A stretch of DNA of 64,000 bases, from assembly GCA_034670405.1 (NCBI GenBank), contig JAXDDX010000188.1, positions 496,001 to 560,000 on the forward strand. The letters run 5' to 3'. Below the pieces are notes generated by a model that saw nothing but the letters and a program-made list of their open reading frames with translations, was not told where the DNA came from and did no database searches. Below are positions 23,861 to 35,300 of the stretch, piece after piece. Positions within the stretch are counted from its first letter, which is position 1; each line of letters opens with the position of its first letter. A program made the position numbers and the translations under genes. Source of the stretch: Hoplostethus atlanticus (taxonomy: Eukaryota; Chordata; Actinopteri; Trachichthyiformes; Trachichthyidae).

Positions 23861-24631
23861 ATAGTATGTGACTATACCACCCTCACTTGTAGGCAGGAAG
23901 GAGCCCTAGATTAGTGACCATAACATAGCATAAGGGTCCCTGACCAGGTGTGGGTTCCAAGTTGGAACAAGAGGTTGATGTTACAAAAAGAAGCACATGT
24001 TTATTGATAATTTCAAAAGGCTAAAAACGCAGGACCTGCTTGTTTGGTGCCATGGCTGAAGACTTAAATAAAAAAATAAAAAATGAATGGCTACAGAACG
24101 GGGCTGATGGGGTGGGCCAGGCCCAAAAGAGGCCAGGGTAGAACAAGATTAGCAAAAAGTAATGGAGAAAATAAGAACAATACTTCGAATGACCACCACA
24201 CACAATTTTAATCAAACGAAACAAAGCATAATCGCAAAAGGGCTATTTGCCCCTCTCAAACACTCAACTCAGGCTTGTTGCACAGAGGCAGGCCCAAACC
24301 TCTGACTTTATTCATTCTCCCACTCTATGGAGGGTTAAATGTGACAATATTAAATAAATAAATCATTAAATAAAAGGGGAAATATATTAATAATTAATTA
24401 AAATGGGAAATATAAGCTATTTAATTGTTCATTTCCACATTTATTTAATTATTTCCAAATGTATTTAATTATTTCCATATTTAATGATTTATTTATTTCA
24501 TGGTTGCTGGTCTGTGTGTGCATTGTGAAATGTAAATCAAAGCCTGTGGGCGGAATCTAACATCTGATTGGTTTGACCGCACAGTAAGTCAAGAGCAATC
24601 GATAGCAGGCTACTCGATGTATGGGTGTCAG

Positions 24632-25862
24632 CATAGACATATATACATAGACGCCGCATTGACTGCTTCTGCCCATTGCTACGATACGTAAACGTCGCCG
24701 CCATATTGGTCCGGGCAAGACTGGCCTGTAAACAAATACAAGTAAACGGGGAGCTGCGTTTTTTTTGGATGAAAATCACTATAACGTTTACATTTCTCAA
24801 CCGATTTCAATGAGTCGTTTTTATATTCAAGGGTTTATGATCTACGTGGAGTAGAAAAAAAAGTTTTGTCTCCAGTTACTTAGTTAGGCTATAATCGTTG
24901 CTAGACGCTCAAGAGAGCAGTGTCAACGTTAGGCTCACATGAACTGAATTACCTACGTGGTGGAAAATAATTCATTGTCATAAGGCATTGTAAAAACTCA
25001 GGTTTGTCAAGCATGGATTTGGTTTATTTTCCTTGGTTTATACTTGTGGAGACGTCCATATATAATATAAATTAATGTACATGAAATGTGTAGAAAGTTA
25101 TTTTTCTGTCCATGTCCGCATCATTTTAGCTTTTCTTGTGCTCCAGGTCAGAACACAGCTCATTCACTTTGAAATACTCGGGGGGGGGGGGGGGGATCTA
25201 AATAGCGCATTTTTAAGTACTAATAATTGACCATCATTGAGAAAAATGAAACAAAATCGGCAAAAATTACAATAGTGAGACACTGGCAGTCAGTCTGCTT
25301 TCTATATTTTTATAGCAGTGAAAGGATACAGATATACTCCAAGACAGACAATTACAGACAAAGACAATTATAAGATAAGATACGCCTTTATTGATCCCCA
25401 GAGGGGAAATAAAGAGGGAAAATTCAAATGGCCTATAATCGAGATTTTCATCTATATTTCTCCAAACCGATTTTTATGACAAGCTACTCGTTTAGGCTAA
25501 GTGACTGACATATTATGAATCTGACTGTAGTTAGCTGGCTAGCTAACTTTTCTCACACTTTGAAGGTTTCCCAAAGAGAAAGAGTTGATACACAGCAATT
25601 ATAGCCTAACGATCGAGATTCTAAGTAACTGGAGACAAAACTTTTTTTCCTACTCCACGTAGATCATAAACCCTTGAATATAAAAACGACTCATTGAAAT
25701 CGGTTGAGAAATGTAAACGTTATAGTGCTTTTCATCCAGAAAAACCGCAGCTCCCCCATTTACTTGCATTTGTTTACAGGTCAGTCTTGCCCAGTCCAAT
25801 ATGGCGGCAACGTTTACGTACGATCCACAGGCCAATGCGGCGTCTATGTATATATCTCTATG
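24632..25862. mobile_element. hAT-like non-autonomous element, 8-bp TSD
   Basis: Both ends start CATAGA(C/G)ATATATACATAG when read inward. The inverted arms run about 265 bp (24632-24900 against 25596-25862) and include the GCCGCCATATTGG and AAGTTTTGTCTCCAGTTACT blocks. A perfect 8-bp direct repeat GGTGTCAG flanks it (24624-24631 and 25863-25870), as expected for hAT insertion. It encodes no transposase. Inside, 25372-25425 matches the AAGATACGCCTTTATTGATC type of fish LINE 3' end. A (G)n run lies at 25180-25195. Confidence 0.85.
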
Positions 25863-26429
25863 GGTGTCAGCCGTGTGCCTTCACATTCTCGTCCAGTTGG
25901 TGGCGGTAAGGCGCCAATGAGTTGGATTGCTGACCATTTCTCAACGACCAAAAAGAACACCAAGAACTTCATCAGTTACTTGAGGAAATAGTTATGACCT
26001 TCAACTTAATGTTACAACTCATTTATCAGAATGTCGAAAAGCTGTCCAGAACTTTTGCAGGAGGCAGCCAATGTAACCCTCTAGACCCCAGTAGAATTCT
26101 AGAATGTTGCTGCAGTTCACTGAGAAAGTTAAATGAGCATTTTCTTACTCATTCCAAACAAACAGCTCTATTTAAATAAACACAAATAAATTGGTAATTG
26201 AAAGTTGTTTTCCATTTTAAAGAACACATGGCAAAAGATGTATGTACAACTTTCTTCAGATGGTACAAAGAAACTATTACTTCATTGGCATAACAGTGAA
26301 AGTTATCACATACTGTAAAACCAGTTTACAAAATGTATGACTTCAAAAGTCAACTAATCATATCCTATAATCAATACTATTTATTTTTACTTGTATATAA
26401 ATATTATCTATCTAAAAGAAGAGAGTCTC

Positions 26430-27103
26430 TACAGGTTGAGATCACTAGTCCTTCTACTCTGGAGCTGTGGAGAGTATCCTGACAGGAAGCATCACTGCCT
26501 GGTTTGGCAACAGCTCCGCTCAGGACAGGAAGGCTCTGCAGAGAGTAGTGCGTTCGGCTGAGCGCACTATTGGAACTACACTCCCCACCCTGCAGGACTT
26601 GTACACCAGGAGGTGCAGAACCAGAGCCTGCAGGATCATGAAGGATCCTCACCACCCCAACAACGGACTGTTTCAGCTGCTGCGGTCAGGCAAGCGCCTC
26701 CGTAGTCACGCTGCCAAAACAGAGAGACTGAGACGGAGTTTCTTTCCTCAGGCCATCAGGACTGTGAACTCCGACCTCACCAGGGCCCCCACCAAGACAC
26801 ACACACTGCCCCTCTTATGCACACACACACTTAGGTAAAGACTACACATAATTTATAATTTATATTACACATACAATTTTCCCTTTTTTTACTATATTTT
26901 TTTATAAAGTGCTCTTATTGTAAATATTGTGTTGTTTTTTTATATAGAGCTCTTAAATATTGTAAATATTGTGTTGGTCTATTGTAAATAGTGTGAACCT
27001 GTTATTTTGCACATTTCTGCTGAGCATTGCCACTTTGCATTTCACTACACACCTCGTGTGTGTATGTGACAATTAAACTCCTTGAATCTTGAATCTTGAA
27101 TCT
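26430..27103 (+). mobile_element. L2-like LINE 3' end with (TTGAATC)n tail
   Basis: The frame from about 26452 to 26838 is open and ends in a natural stop. It encodes the LINE ORF2 C-terminus: VESILTGSITAWFGN, AQDRKALQRVVRSAERTIG, LQDLYTRRCRTRACRI, and SFFPQAIRTVN. The 3' UTR and the CTTGAATC tail (27081-27103) follow. It is nearly identical to the copy at 3324-3806. The element is 5'-truncated and lacks the endonuclease and RT catalytic core. Confidence 0.85.
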
Positions 27104-27162
27104 AGTAACGTTCAGTGTTGGGCAAGCTACTTGGAAAGTGTAGTGAGCTAAGCTACCAGTTA

Positions 27163-27758
27163 TCTTCATCTTCATCTTCATCTGCTTATCCGGGGTCGGG
27201 TCGCGGAGGCAACAGTTCCAGCAGAGAGCCCCAGACTTCCCTTTCCCTGGCCACATCCGCCAGCTCTGCCCTGGGGATCCCAAGACGTTCCAAGGCCAAT
27301 GCGTAAATGTAATCACGCCACCTGGTCCTTGGTCTGCCCCGGGGCCTCCTCCCCGTTGGACATGCCTGGAACACCTCTCTAGGGAGGCGCCCAGCAGGCA
27401 TCCTGACCAGATGCCCGAACCACCTCAACTGACTCCTTTCGACGCAAAGGAGCAGCGGCTCTACTCTGAGTCTCTCCCGGATGACTGAACTTCTCACCTT
27501 ATCTCTAAGGGAGACGCCAGCCACCCTCCTGAGGAAACTCATTTCAGCCGCTTGTATCCTGGATCTCGTTCTTTCGGTCATGACCCATCCCTCATGACCA
27601 TAGGTTAGGGTCGGGACAAAGATTGACCGGTAGATCGAGAGCTTCGCCTTCTGGCTCAGCTCTCTCTTCGTCACGACAGTGCGGTAGAGTGACCTCAAAA
27701 CCGCTCCTGCCGCTCCGATTCTCCGGCCAATCTCCCGCCAATCTCCCGCCAATCTCCC
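27163..27758 (-). mobile_element. 5'-truncated Rex3/RTE-type LINE copy
   Basis: The minus-strand frame 27752-27186 encodes the RT C-terminal region: RRIGAAGAVLRSLYRTVV, KAKLSIYRSIFVPTLTYGHE, RTRSRIQAAEMSFLRRVAG, SQLRWFGHLVRMPAGRLP, and a final LELLPPRPDPG. It is about 75% identical by eye to the end of the 39203-42333 element. The 3' tail is (GATGAA)n (27163-27182 on the plus strand as TCATCT units). An 11-bp target-site duplication GCTACCAGTTA flanks it (27152-27162 and 27759-27769). The GGCGGGAGATT triplication at its 5' junction is an oddity. Confidence 0.9.
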
Positions 27759-28061
27759 GCTACCAGTTACTCTACATTAAATTAAGCTTCACTACACTGA
27801 AGCTACCCCCCAGAGAAATGTAGCAAGCTAAGCTACAGCAACATGGCAAAAGTAGTTTACTACATCGAAGCTATTTTTTTTTTTTTTACATTGAACCAAC
27901 TTCATTCCAAGTCAGTGCTGATCAGTCAAACAGATAGGCAGGCAAACAATTTTCAGTTCAATTGTTTATTAAATTACGTGTTTGAGGTCTTGGAAGTTGA
28001 GAGCAGCTTCTTCTTGGGGTTGCACAGTAAGCACCTGAACGCCTAATTTTTCTCTGTTGTT

Positions 28062-28145
28062 TCACTTAAACTCATGTATTAGCTCGAGGTACGGCCACGG
28101 CGACTCCATCGGGATCAATTCCTCTATGTCCTCACCCTCTGCCAT
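28062..28145 (-). pseudogene. hAT transposase N-terminal remnant
   Basis: The minus-strand reading MAEGEDIEELIPMESPWPYL ends at a stop after LIHEFK. An acidic start followed by SPWPYL is how many vertebrate hAT (ZBED/Charlie-like) transposases begin, just before the BED zinc finger, which is missing. Its position inside a CAGTGTTGGG-type element supports the reading. It is a short, non-functional fragment. Confidence 0.45.
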
Positions 28146-28540
28146 CTTTCCATCAAGTAAACTCAAGCTCGCGGGTCTGTATTCGCCTGCAGCAGACAAG
28201 TCGCAGGCATCAGCCCAAGGATTGGTAAGTGATGTCACCGTCATACGGAAGTGCTTCTGTTGGCTACACATAAAGGTCCGTGTATGGCGGTGGCGTCACT
28301 TACTGATCCTTAGCAGTTTTATTTCAGACCGCAGCAGAAAGCTCCGCTGCGCTTCAGCTTCAGGAATGCTTGGGAAAATGTAGCTTGTGTGGACGCTACC
28401 GCACTACTTGATCAATAAAAGAGCTTTGCTACTGAAAAGTGATTTGATTCAGAAAACAGCAACGCTACCACCACGCTACTGAGAAATGTAGTTAAACTAG
28501 TAACGCCGCTACTTGTAGCGACGCTACTGCCCAACACTGG

Positions 28541-28958
28541 AACGTTATATGATCCACAACATTTCTCCCTTCAGTGTCAAAATACAAGAGAAAACACCCC
28601 GTACTTCACACAGACCCATACAGAAGTCTAATAAGATCAGACAACAAAAGTCGTCAAACTTATAAGGAGAAAACTCGGCATAAACTGGTCCGTCCTCCCG
28701 ACGGACTCTTCGATGCACTCGCTCCCGGGAAACAGTGTCCCTCTCCGGCAGTCGCAACTAGGTAGGTTCCGCTATGTAATCAAGTTGATTTGTGGCTTGT
28801 TTTATCAAGCAACAACAAGCGATTTCAATCAAAAAACCGAAACTCACAATGTCATTGTCACTTTCCATGATACATGTCGTTTCTGAATCTGTTTCACAGC
28901 ATATCCTGACAGCTTCCATAAGGTTGTAAAACCGGGGACGCTTAGGTGGCGCAGCCAT
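28541..28958 (-). pseudogene. Two-exon ORF of the 5.36-kb transposon, cut by the hAT insertion
   Basis: Minus strand: ATG at 28956-28958 in good context opens MAAPPKRPRFYNLMEAV. The frame reaches a GTGAGT donor after 28848 (37 codons). An acceptor CCTACCTAG ends at 28758, and the frame continues in phase: RERVHRRVRREDGPVY, then EFSPYKFDDF. The frame then runs into the hAT insertion at 28540. I do not recognise the family. The basic start and its position inside TA-flanked TIRs suggest the transposase or an accessory ORF. The splice model is inferred. Confidence 0.4.
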
Positions 28959-29236
28959 TTTTAGGACTACGGCGATAAAAAAATGAAACCCAGAAAAAAC
29001 TACAAAATTGTCAACGTAGGACCAACATTTTACAGTTCCGGTTAATCGATGACAACCTGAAGTATATATAAAACACAGTTCAAAACTTGATTTTCTGTTT
29101 TTTTATGCATTTTTAATGATCGGAAAATGACGGGTGCTCTTGGGCGCTATGGTGAAATATAGAACGGGTGCTCCAAGAGGCCCTGAGAAACACACCTCTG
29201 GCCACACAGTCCACTCCACAAGTCGTTGAGCAAGCA

Positions 29237-29359
29237 TTAACATTCAACAGAAACCCTGTCCACTGAATCAGGGTTTGCAATATTAGACTCTATGTTCTCT
29301 GCTAATGCTAACATATTTCTAACTAAGTGAACTAAGACTTCTTGGGTAGGATCCGCCAT
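29237..29359 (-). pseudogene. Short ORF next to the right TIR of the 5.36-kb transposon
   Basis: The minus-strand ORF starts MADPTQEVLVHLVRNMLALA and has 40 codons. The ATG has an AAAAAATGGCG context, like the ORF at 28958. An amphipathic leucine-rich helix is plausible. It could be a first coding exon of the element or chance. No family is recognised. Confidence 0.25.
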
Positions 29360-29689
29360 TTTTTTGTAATAAAAACAGCAACAAGGAAGGATGCAGGCAA
29401 AAGCAATCGACTTAACTTGACCAACCAATCAGACGCAAGGCCCTCCCACAGGCTTTGATGGACGAGTTGACAGATTTACATTTCAGTGCACACACAGACC
29501 AGCAACCATGAAATAAATAAATCATTAAATAAATCATTAAATATGGAAATAATTAAATAAATGTGGAAATGAACAATTAAATAGCTTATATTTCCCATTT
29601 TAATTAATTATTAATATATTTCCCCTTTTATTTAATGATTTATTTAATTATTTATTTATTTAATATTGTCACATTTAACCCTCCATACA

Positions 29690-32429
29690 GTCCTAGAGAC
29701 ATACATGTTAGGCATACCTTCTACATTTAGAATGCTGAAACGTTGCCTCATTAGCTTTTGGTTGGTATTGAGAGCTTGACAGGTACAAAACTGAAGACAT
29801 TTGAACACACATTTAGATTTATTTTTGCAAGCATCATTCGGTTATTTGTATGTCATTGTGAATTTGTGAATATCAGTATTTCTATTTGCTGAATGTTTGG
29901 TTTTCGCAACACTTGCAACTTCGCAAACAAATCTTCCCATGCATTCCCAAACGTTGAATCACAGTTACAAATGGTCTTTATTTGCTTGATTAGCTTATTA
30001 TTTGTAAATATGGCATTACACATTTACAAATCTGAGTATACATTCAAAGCTTGTGATGTAAGTCTGAGTATGTATTTGCAAATATGACTCCATGCATTTC
30101 ATGATTTCACGATGCATGATTTTATCCCCATAGGCAAAAGGGCTCTCTCTTCAATTTAATCTACATGTGGTGAAAATGTGCATGCCTGTTTGAAACAAAC
30201 AGCGTATTTATGTTAAAATACGCTGCTGTCATACTGCCCCACAGCAAAGCCATGCAAATGCTTGTTGCATGTGCTTAACGCTCAGCCTACACCAGATGGC
30301 ACATCATGAAATTTTATGAAATGATTACACAGTCAAGGTGTTTGGAGAAGGAACAGCTGGGAGTGAGACGGGATATTATAAGCACTCGCAGGTGTACAAA
30401 TGCGCACAGTCGTTGCAAGCCCAAATACTTGCAGGCTAGCAGGTAGCATGCACGCTGACATTCACACCCTCACACACACATGCAACCACGCATGCAAACT
30501 TTCCCCCTGAGACAGGCAGGCACAAAATCAATTACCGCACAGTCGCAAATAGCGTAAAGAGAGAGCAAGAGGGTTGAGATTATTATTATTCCCTCTCATT
30601 TTATGATGCCTTTCTCCATCGCCTTTTCAGCTGCCAATTCTCCTGCAGCTGTCATTCAGTTTCTTTCTGTCATCTTGATGTTTTTTGTCCTCAGACTACC
30701 TTCTCTATTTTTTTTTACTCCATAGTCATAGATACTAGCTCCTATTTTATCTAGTTTATTCTCAGCTGCTCCTTTTAGGATGCTTAGCCCCATTTTACTC
30801 TCATTTTCTGTTGGCTGATCCTTTTCCTTCCCTTCCTCAGACTCAACAGTACTATTACTAGTACCTCAATGGCAGGGGTACTGAAATCTTGCAAACTGTA
30901 ACAATAATAAAAGATTAATTTTACAGATTCAAATACACAACATCAAGTTATAGCCATATCGCTAGTATTCCTCAATTCCTGGAAGAAATGTAAGTAGATG
31001 TAATTCCAATGGAAAGAAAGAGAAGCTTTGTAAGCAACATTGACTCAACACTATTGTTCAACGCTCAGCACCACCATAAAGTAGAAAAGGGACTAAAACA
31101 AAGAGTGACTGCTGTGGCACTAATATGAGAAAGTTCCCATCCCAGGCAATTAATCTACATTAATCACTGTTAGTTAACAAAATTGGCAAAGATTTCCTCT
31201 TTGACACCAATTAAGTTCAATAAAGTTTATTGTAAGTTTAAAGCATGTTTACTGGTTTTTATGTGGATTTTAGCACAATTGATGCTAATATTCATATTTA
31301 TAAATGCAGCGTTGAGATCAAATCATCATGTGAAGTAAAGAAACAGTAACACATGCTTCTAATGAGTGCTTCAAGTTTAAATGACTTCATAATAATCACA
31401 AATCACAACAAAAATGTTTCTTTCATTTCCCCACATTGTAAATAACCAATGTCAATAATAACATCCACTAATATTTTCCACTGACACAATGGCCTTACAT
31501 TTTGACCATCAGAAACCAATTGAAACCATAATAATTTGAATATAACATAAGTCTGGAATTTCATTCAAATATACTGTTTTTGTTGGAAATTACAGAGATT
31601 CTTCTCATATTTCTATATATCTTGTATTTGTTTCTCCAAAACCACAAACCACAAAGCAATCCCATGGCCGCTATCATCTGCCCTTTTACCCATCAACGTT
31701 TCAAAATGACTCTGGCCTCAATCATGTTTCATTCTATATTTTCAATACAGAGGATGATCAAGGCGCCATAGAAGGGTGTGTGTGTGAAATAAGTGGTTCT
31801 GGGTGAAGGTAGCAATCACATTGACAGCCGGGATTAAAGGTCTCCGGCGAGATGGAGAGAGGCAGAGAGGGAAATAAGAGGCAGCCATGCTCAAAGATAC
31901 ATTTGAGCACAGAAGATGGAGAGAGAGAAGACACCACTTTAGATGTAAAATATAGCAAATAATTGATTGTGGTTGTTAGGTTAAGAAAGTTATTTTAGTA
32001 GTTCACCAATTTAGGTACATTGAATATACAAAATTGTACTTTTCATTGCTTTTTCTGTTGCTACTTTATAGTGGATTCTGTTTCATCATGAGACAACACT
32101 ATTGTGAAAATGAGTAATACTGTAACATGTGGCAAATTGACTCTTTTTGGACAATGAAATGTATTTAACGAAATTCACCCCATTATATAATGTGCTCACA
32201 ATTCTTCTTTCAATTGCCTCTTTCATTTTACTATTTCTTTTATTATTTTATCTTGTATTCTGTTTTATTGTCTCGTACCATGTGCTTTGTATATGTTCTC
32301 GTTTCAACTTGCCTTTTCACCTTTGTCTTAGTTACTTACTTGTACTATTGTCCTATGGTGATTAATGAAAACTCATCCATACATTTCAATTTGTCTCTTG
32401 TCACGACATTCGCACTTGCTGCTTCTCCT
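29690..32429. other. Non-coding stretch, nothing identified
   Basis: Unique-looking AT-rich sequence with a few pyrimidine-rich patches (30600-30780, 32180-32300). I found no exon, RNA gene or transposon. 30290-30560 is mildly GC-richer and could contain a weak regulatory element. Confidence 0.4.
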
Positions 32430-32640
32430 TGTTAGTCTTCCAACAATCAGTTGAATGACAAGCCATGCATTCCAGGGAAGAGCTTGTTTTGACAAGCCGT
32501 GCCAGGCACTCGGCGTCCGATCGATTCTGGCTTTTGAAGTTTCATCACTGACTCTTTAATTGTTGATTTTCATTGGACATGAGTTGCCAGAAAGCGCTGC
32601 AGGGAACACCACTGTGTATCTATAAAGACAGTCAGTGGCC
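32430..32640. promoter_or_regulatory. Candidate conserved non-coding element
   Basis: A unique block with a partial internal duplication (TGACAAGCCATGCATTCCAG against TGACAAGCCGTGCCAGGC) and CTTTAATTGTTGATTTTCAT homeodomain-like words. Composition is balanced and there is no coding frame. Enhancer character is inferred. Confidence 0.3.
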
Positions 32641-33119
32641 CTTACAGCCTAGCACGTGTACTTACTACATTACATCTAAAATTGATCTGAGACAATCAGT
32701 CTGTGAGGTGTGCGAGTTGAACTTCTCACCTTTGGAAGCTGAATTATTTTTCTGACTGCTGTACGCTGATTTTTTCTTTATCCGCATCCTGCAAAAACTC
32801 CATCCTGATGTATGAATTTGCAGGGTGGAGCTACGGTGGAGAATTGCAAGCAAAACAATAATTTTGGATCTTTTAAATTAAGTTCTTAGTGCTTGGTCTT
32901 GGGTTTACTATTTTTCGATGAAAGGTTGCTTTCAGTAGGATGAAAGTATTTGCGGACCGTTCTGATTGGCAATATCTTTACATCGCGAAACATGTTTAAT
33001 GATGTAAGTCTTCAGGTTTTAAAGTTTTGCTTGTAATTAGATTGTTCTACACATTCTCTCTCACCCACACACACACCCACACACACACCTGTGGCAATCC
33101 CCTTTCTTCACAGGGATTT

Positions 33120-33420
33120 CCTTTAGTTTTTCTCGCTTCTCCCTCTCCACGAGGTCATTCTAGGGGTGCAGGAAGATAGTGAACCTGGCCCTTAAATGGA
33201 CCAGAACTTCCCATCAGGTGCCAGAGTAATGGAGGACACCAAGTTCATTTTGAGTCAGATAGGCCTCCTCTCTCCCTGCCCTCCCCCCCACTCCCCGGCC
33301 AAGCCTAACACCCTGGCCTTAATGAGATTCATAGGGCAGCTCCATTGCACTGTGACTGATAGGCCCTTCACTTGGGGCCTCGCTGGTCACTCCTCTTAGA
33401 CCCCCGCTCTCCTCATCAAC
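33120..33420. promoter_or_regulatory. Candidate conserved non-coding element
   Basis: GC-richer unique sequence with CCAGAACTTCCCATCAGGTG and CTTAATGAGATTCATAGG words and no transposon features. The short ORF from 33196 has no recognisable domain. Enhancer character is inferred. Confidence 0.3.
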
Positions 33421-34252
33421 ACTATCCCCACCACCGCCCCAAGGAGCCTGTGCCAGAGATGCTGATCCAATACAAATGATGCTGTGAGGAGGCCAGGGAG
33501 AAAAGATACAATTGAAAGAACTGTGAGAGAACGAGGGTAAAGGGTCAACATGATTGTGATATTTAGCCAGATCTATCAGAAACTCTAGATGGTAAAAGAT
33601 CTGCTTCAATGAGCGAATAAATCAAAAAGTCAAATATGTTTGCAATATTCACAACAAACAAAAGAATGCAAACGAACACATTCAAGTCGATGGGCTTATG
33701 CATGGATTGTTTACTAATAGTAGTTAGTTGGTAGCGAACAGAACATGAACTTACTCACCGGTTTATCTAATGGTGCGTGAGCCGAGCATAATAAGAGACA
33801 TTACTAAAACATGGCGGCGATGAGCTCTAGCTGTAAGGTTTCTGTCAATGCTAGCATAAACGTGTGTGTGTTAACTACAGGAAGCTGCCAAAATAAAGAA
33901 CATTGGGAGACCAACAAGCCACCAGAACAGTTTCAATTACCTTGGCATACTGTAGATTCTGCAAGGGTCTGGACTATTTATGATGGTCAGGCATCACCAT
34001 GGTGTCTGGTTTATATTGTAAGGAAAATACACTCTGCAATATAACATAGTTGTTAAAAACTCTTCACCATGGGAAAGAAGCACTGGTCTACTGAGCAGTG
34101 GGGAAAAAGCCACAAGGTCAAATGAGTTTGTGTTCTTTACACCCCTTAACTCACAAAAAAGTAGAAGTTTTTAGGTGAATTGAGGGGTTTATGCACTGCA
34201 GCCCAACTACTGTATCCCTCTCAGTGAAGTTCTCAACAGATCGGTTTTTGGT

Positions 34253-34430
34253 TAGGTAGGTAGGTAGGTAGGTACTTTATTAACCCCCGGGGGGAAATTT
34301 CTTTGTTACAGCAGCCGAGATATAGAATAACACAACTAAGAATAAAAATTACACGAGGAGTAATAAAAATAAAGAATAAAAAATATATATAAAGCTAATA
34401 CAAAAATATACAAATGTGCAAAAGAAAAAC
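34253..34430 (-). mobile_element. LINE 3' end remnant with (GGTA)n tail
   Basis: A (TAGG)n microsatellite (34253-34273) is followed by TACTTTATTAACCCCCGGGG and GGAAATTTC. This is the minus-strand form of the common fish LINE 3' end. The part upstream in element orientation is AT-rich and unrecognisable. A shorter relative lies at 25372-25425. Confidence 0.55.
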
Positions 34431-35039
34431 AACAACATTGCTGGTTACATTTAAATTAGATATCATCAGAAGCATCTATCATCATATTGCTCATTGCACA
34501 TATAATAGGTGAAGAAAGGAAAAAAATAAAGTGAAGCAATTGAGAGTGGCGGCCAGGGGTGACTCATGAAGGCAACTATAGATGTTACAGTACAGATGGT
34601 ATGGTTTTCCAATTTCCGAACTGAGAAAAATGCTATTGAACATTTAATAACAATAATAATAAAATCGTAAATATACCAGAGAGCAAACACTTGAATTGCT
34701 ACAGGTAAAACCTATATAAAGGTTTAATTGGATTCTTTCAGCTCATATTATTACTGGCGATTACCAGTTGCCAGTTGCATAGCCTATCTTTTTTTCACTA
34801 GACTGGACAAACAAAGATAACTAAATTGTGGTACATCATGGACATGAGTAAGCTTTCTTTGCATGTTCCATTTCCAATATACCATTACCAGGACTGGATA
34901 ACAGACCAATAAAAAAAAATACTACAAAAAGCATAGCAAAAACTGAAAATCCCATGTAAATTCCAATATGGCCTAGATGTCAATCGTATACCCCCACACG
35001 TGCATGCTCAACAACTGCCACTTTTTTTTTTCATTTGAG

Positions 35040-35300
35040 CCATTGCCTATGAAGAAGCCTTTGCACGGCCCTGTTCTAACCCCACTCCACCTTTCCTCGC
35101 TGTGGGTAAGCAGGTAATCATGTGCTGTCACTGAAAGGTGACCCATTAATGTGATAGATATGGGGAGGCAAACAAATTGCAGGGAGCATGAGGAGCGCTG
35201 TCCTTACTGCACCTTGGCCTTTTGTTCTGTCAAGACGGTATCCGCCAGGGGCCTAATTACACAGGAGAATGCCACGATGTGAATGCCGAGCTGCAAAGGT
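35040..35300. promoter_or_regulatory. Candidate conserved non-coding element
   Basis: A unique block with GACCCATTAATGTGATAGAT, GCAAACAAATTGCAGGGAGC and GGGGCCTAATTACACAGGAG words and no long frame. It holds forkhead-like CAAACAAA and homeodomain TAATTA cores. Enhancer character is inferred. Confidence 0.35.

Larger units (their letters stand above)
27113..28539. mobile_element. hAT-type element split by a Rex3 insertion
   Basis: The left end CAGTGTTGGGCAAGCTACTT and right end ...GCCCAACACTG form terminal inverted repeats that begin CAGTGTTGGGCA, a typical hAT terminus in fish. Sub-terminal AGCTAC/GTAGC words are abundant. AACGTT occurs on both flanks, but an exact 8-bp duplication is not visible (GTAACGTT left, GAACGTTA right). 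It carries one transposase-like fragment near 28062-28145 and is interrupted by the Rex3 copy at 27163-27758. Confidence 0.8.
24328..29685. mobile_element. 5.36-kb TIR DNA transposon with ~270-bp inverted ends, TA target site
   Basis: The ends are reverse complements: left TGGAGGGTTAAATGTGACAA onward and right ending in CCCTCCA. Similarity runs about 265-285 bp inward (24328-24595 against 29403-29685), including an AT-rich TTAATTATTTCCA section and a CATGGTTGCTGGTCTGTGTG block. TA flanks both sides (24326-24327, 29686-29687). The interior has been filled by later insertions: a hAT-like element, an L2 LINE end, and a second hAT element that carries a Rex3 copy. Original interior remains at about 25871-26430 and 28541-29400, with ORF remnants. 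The superfamily is undetermined. Confidence 0.8.
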
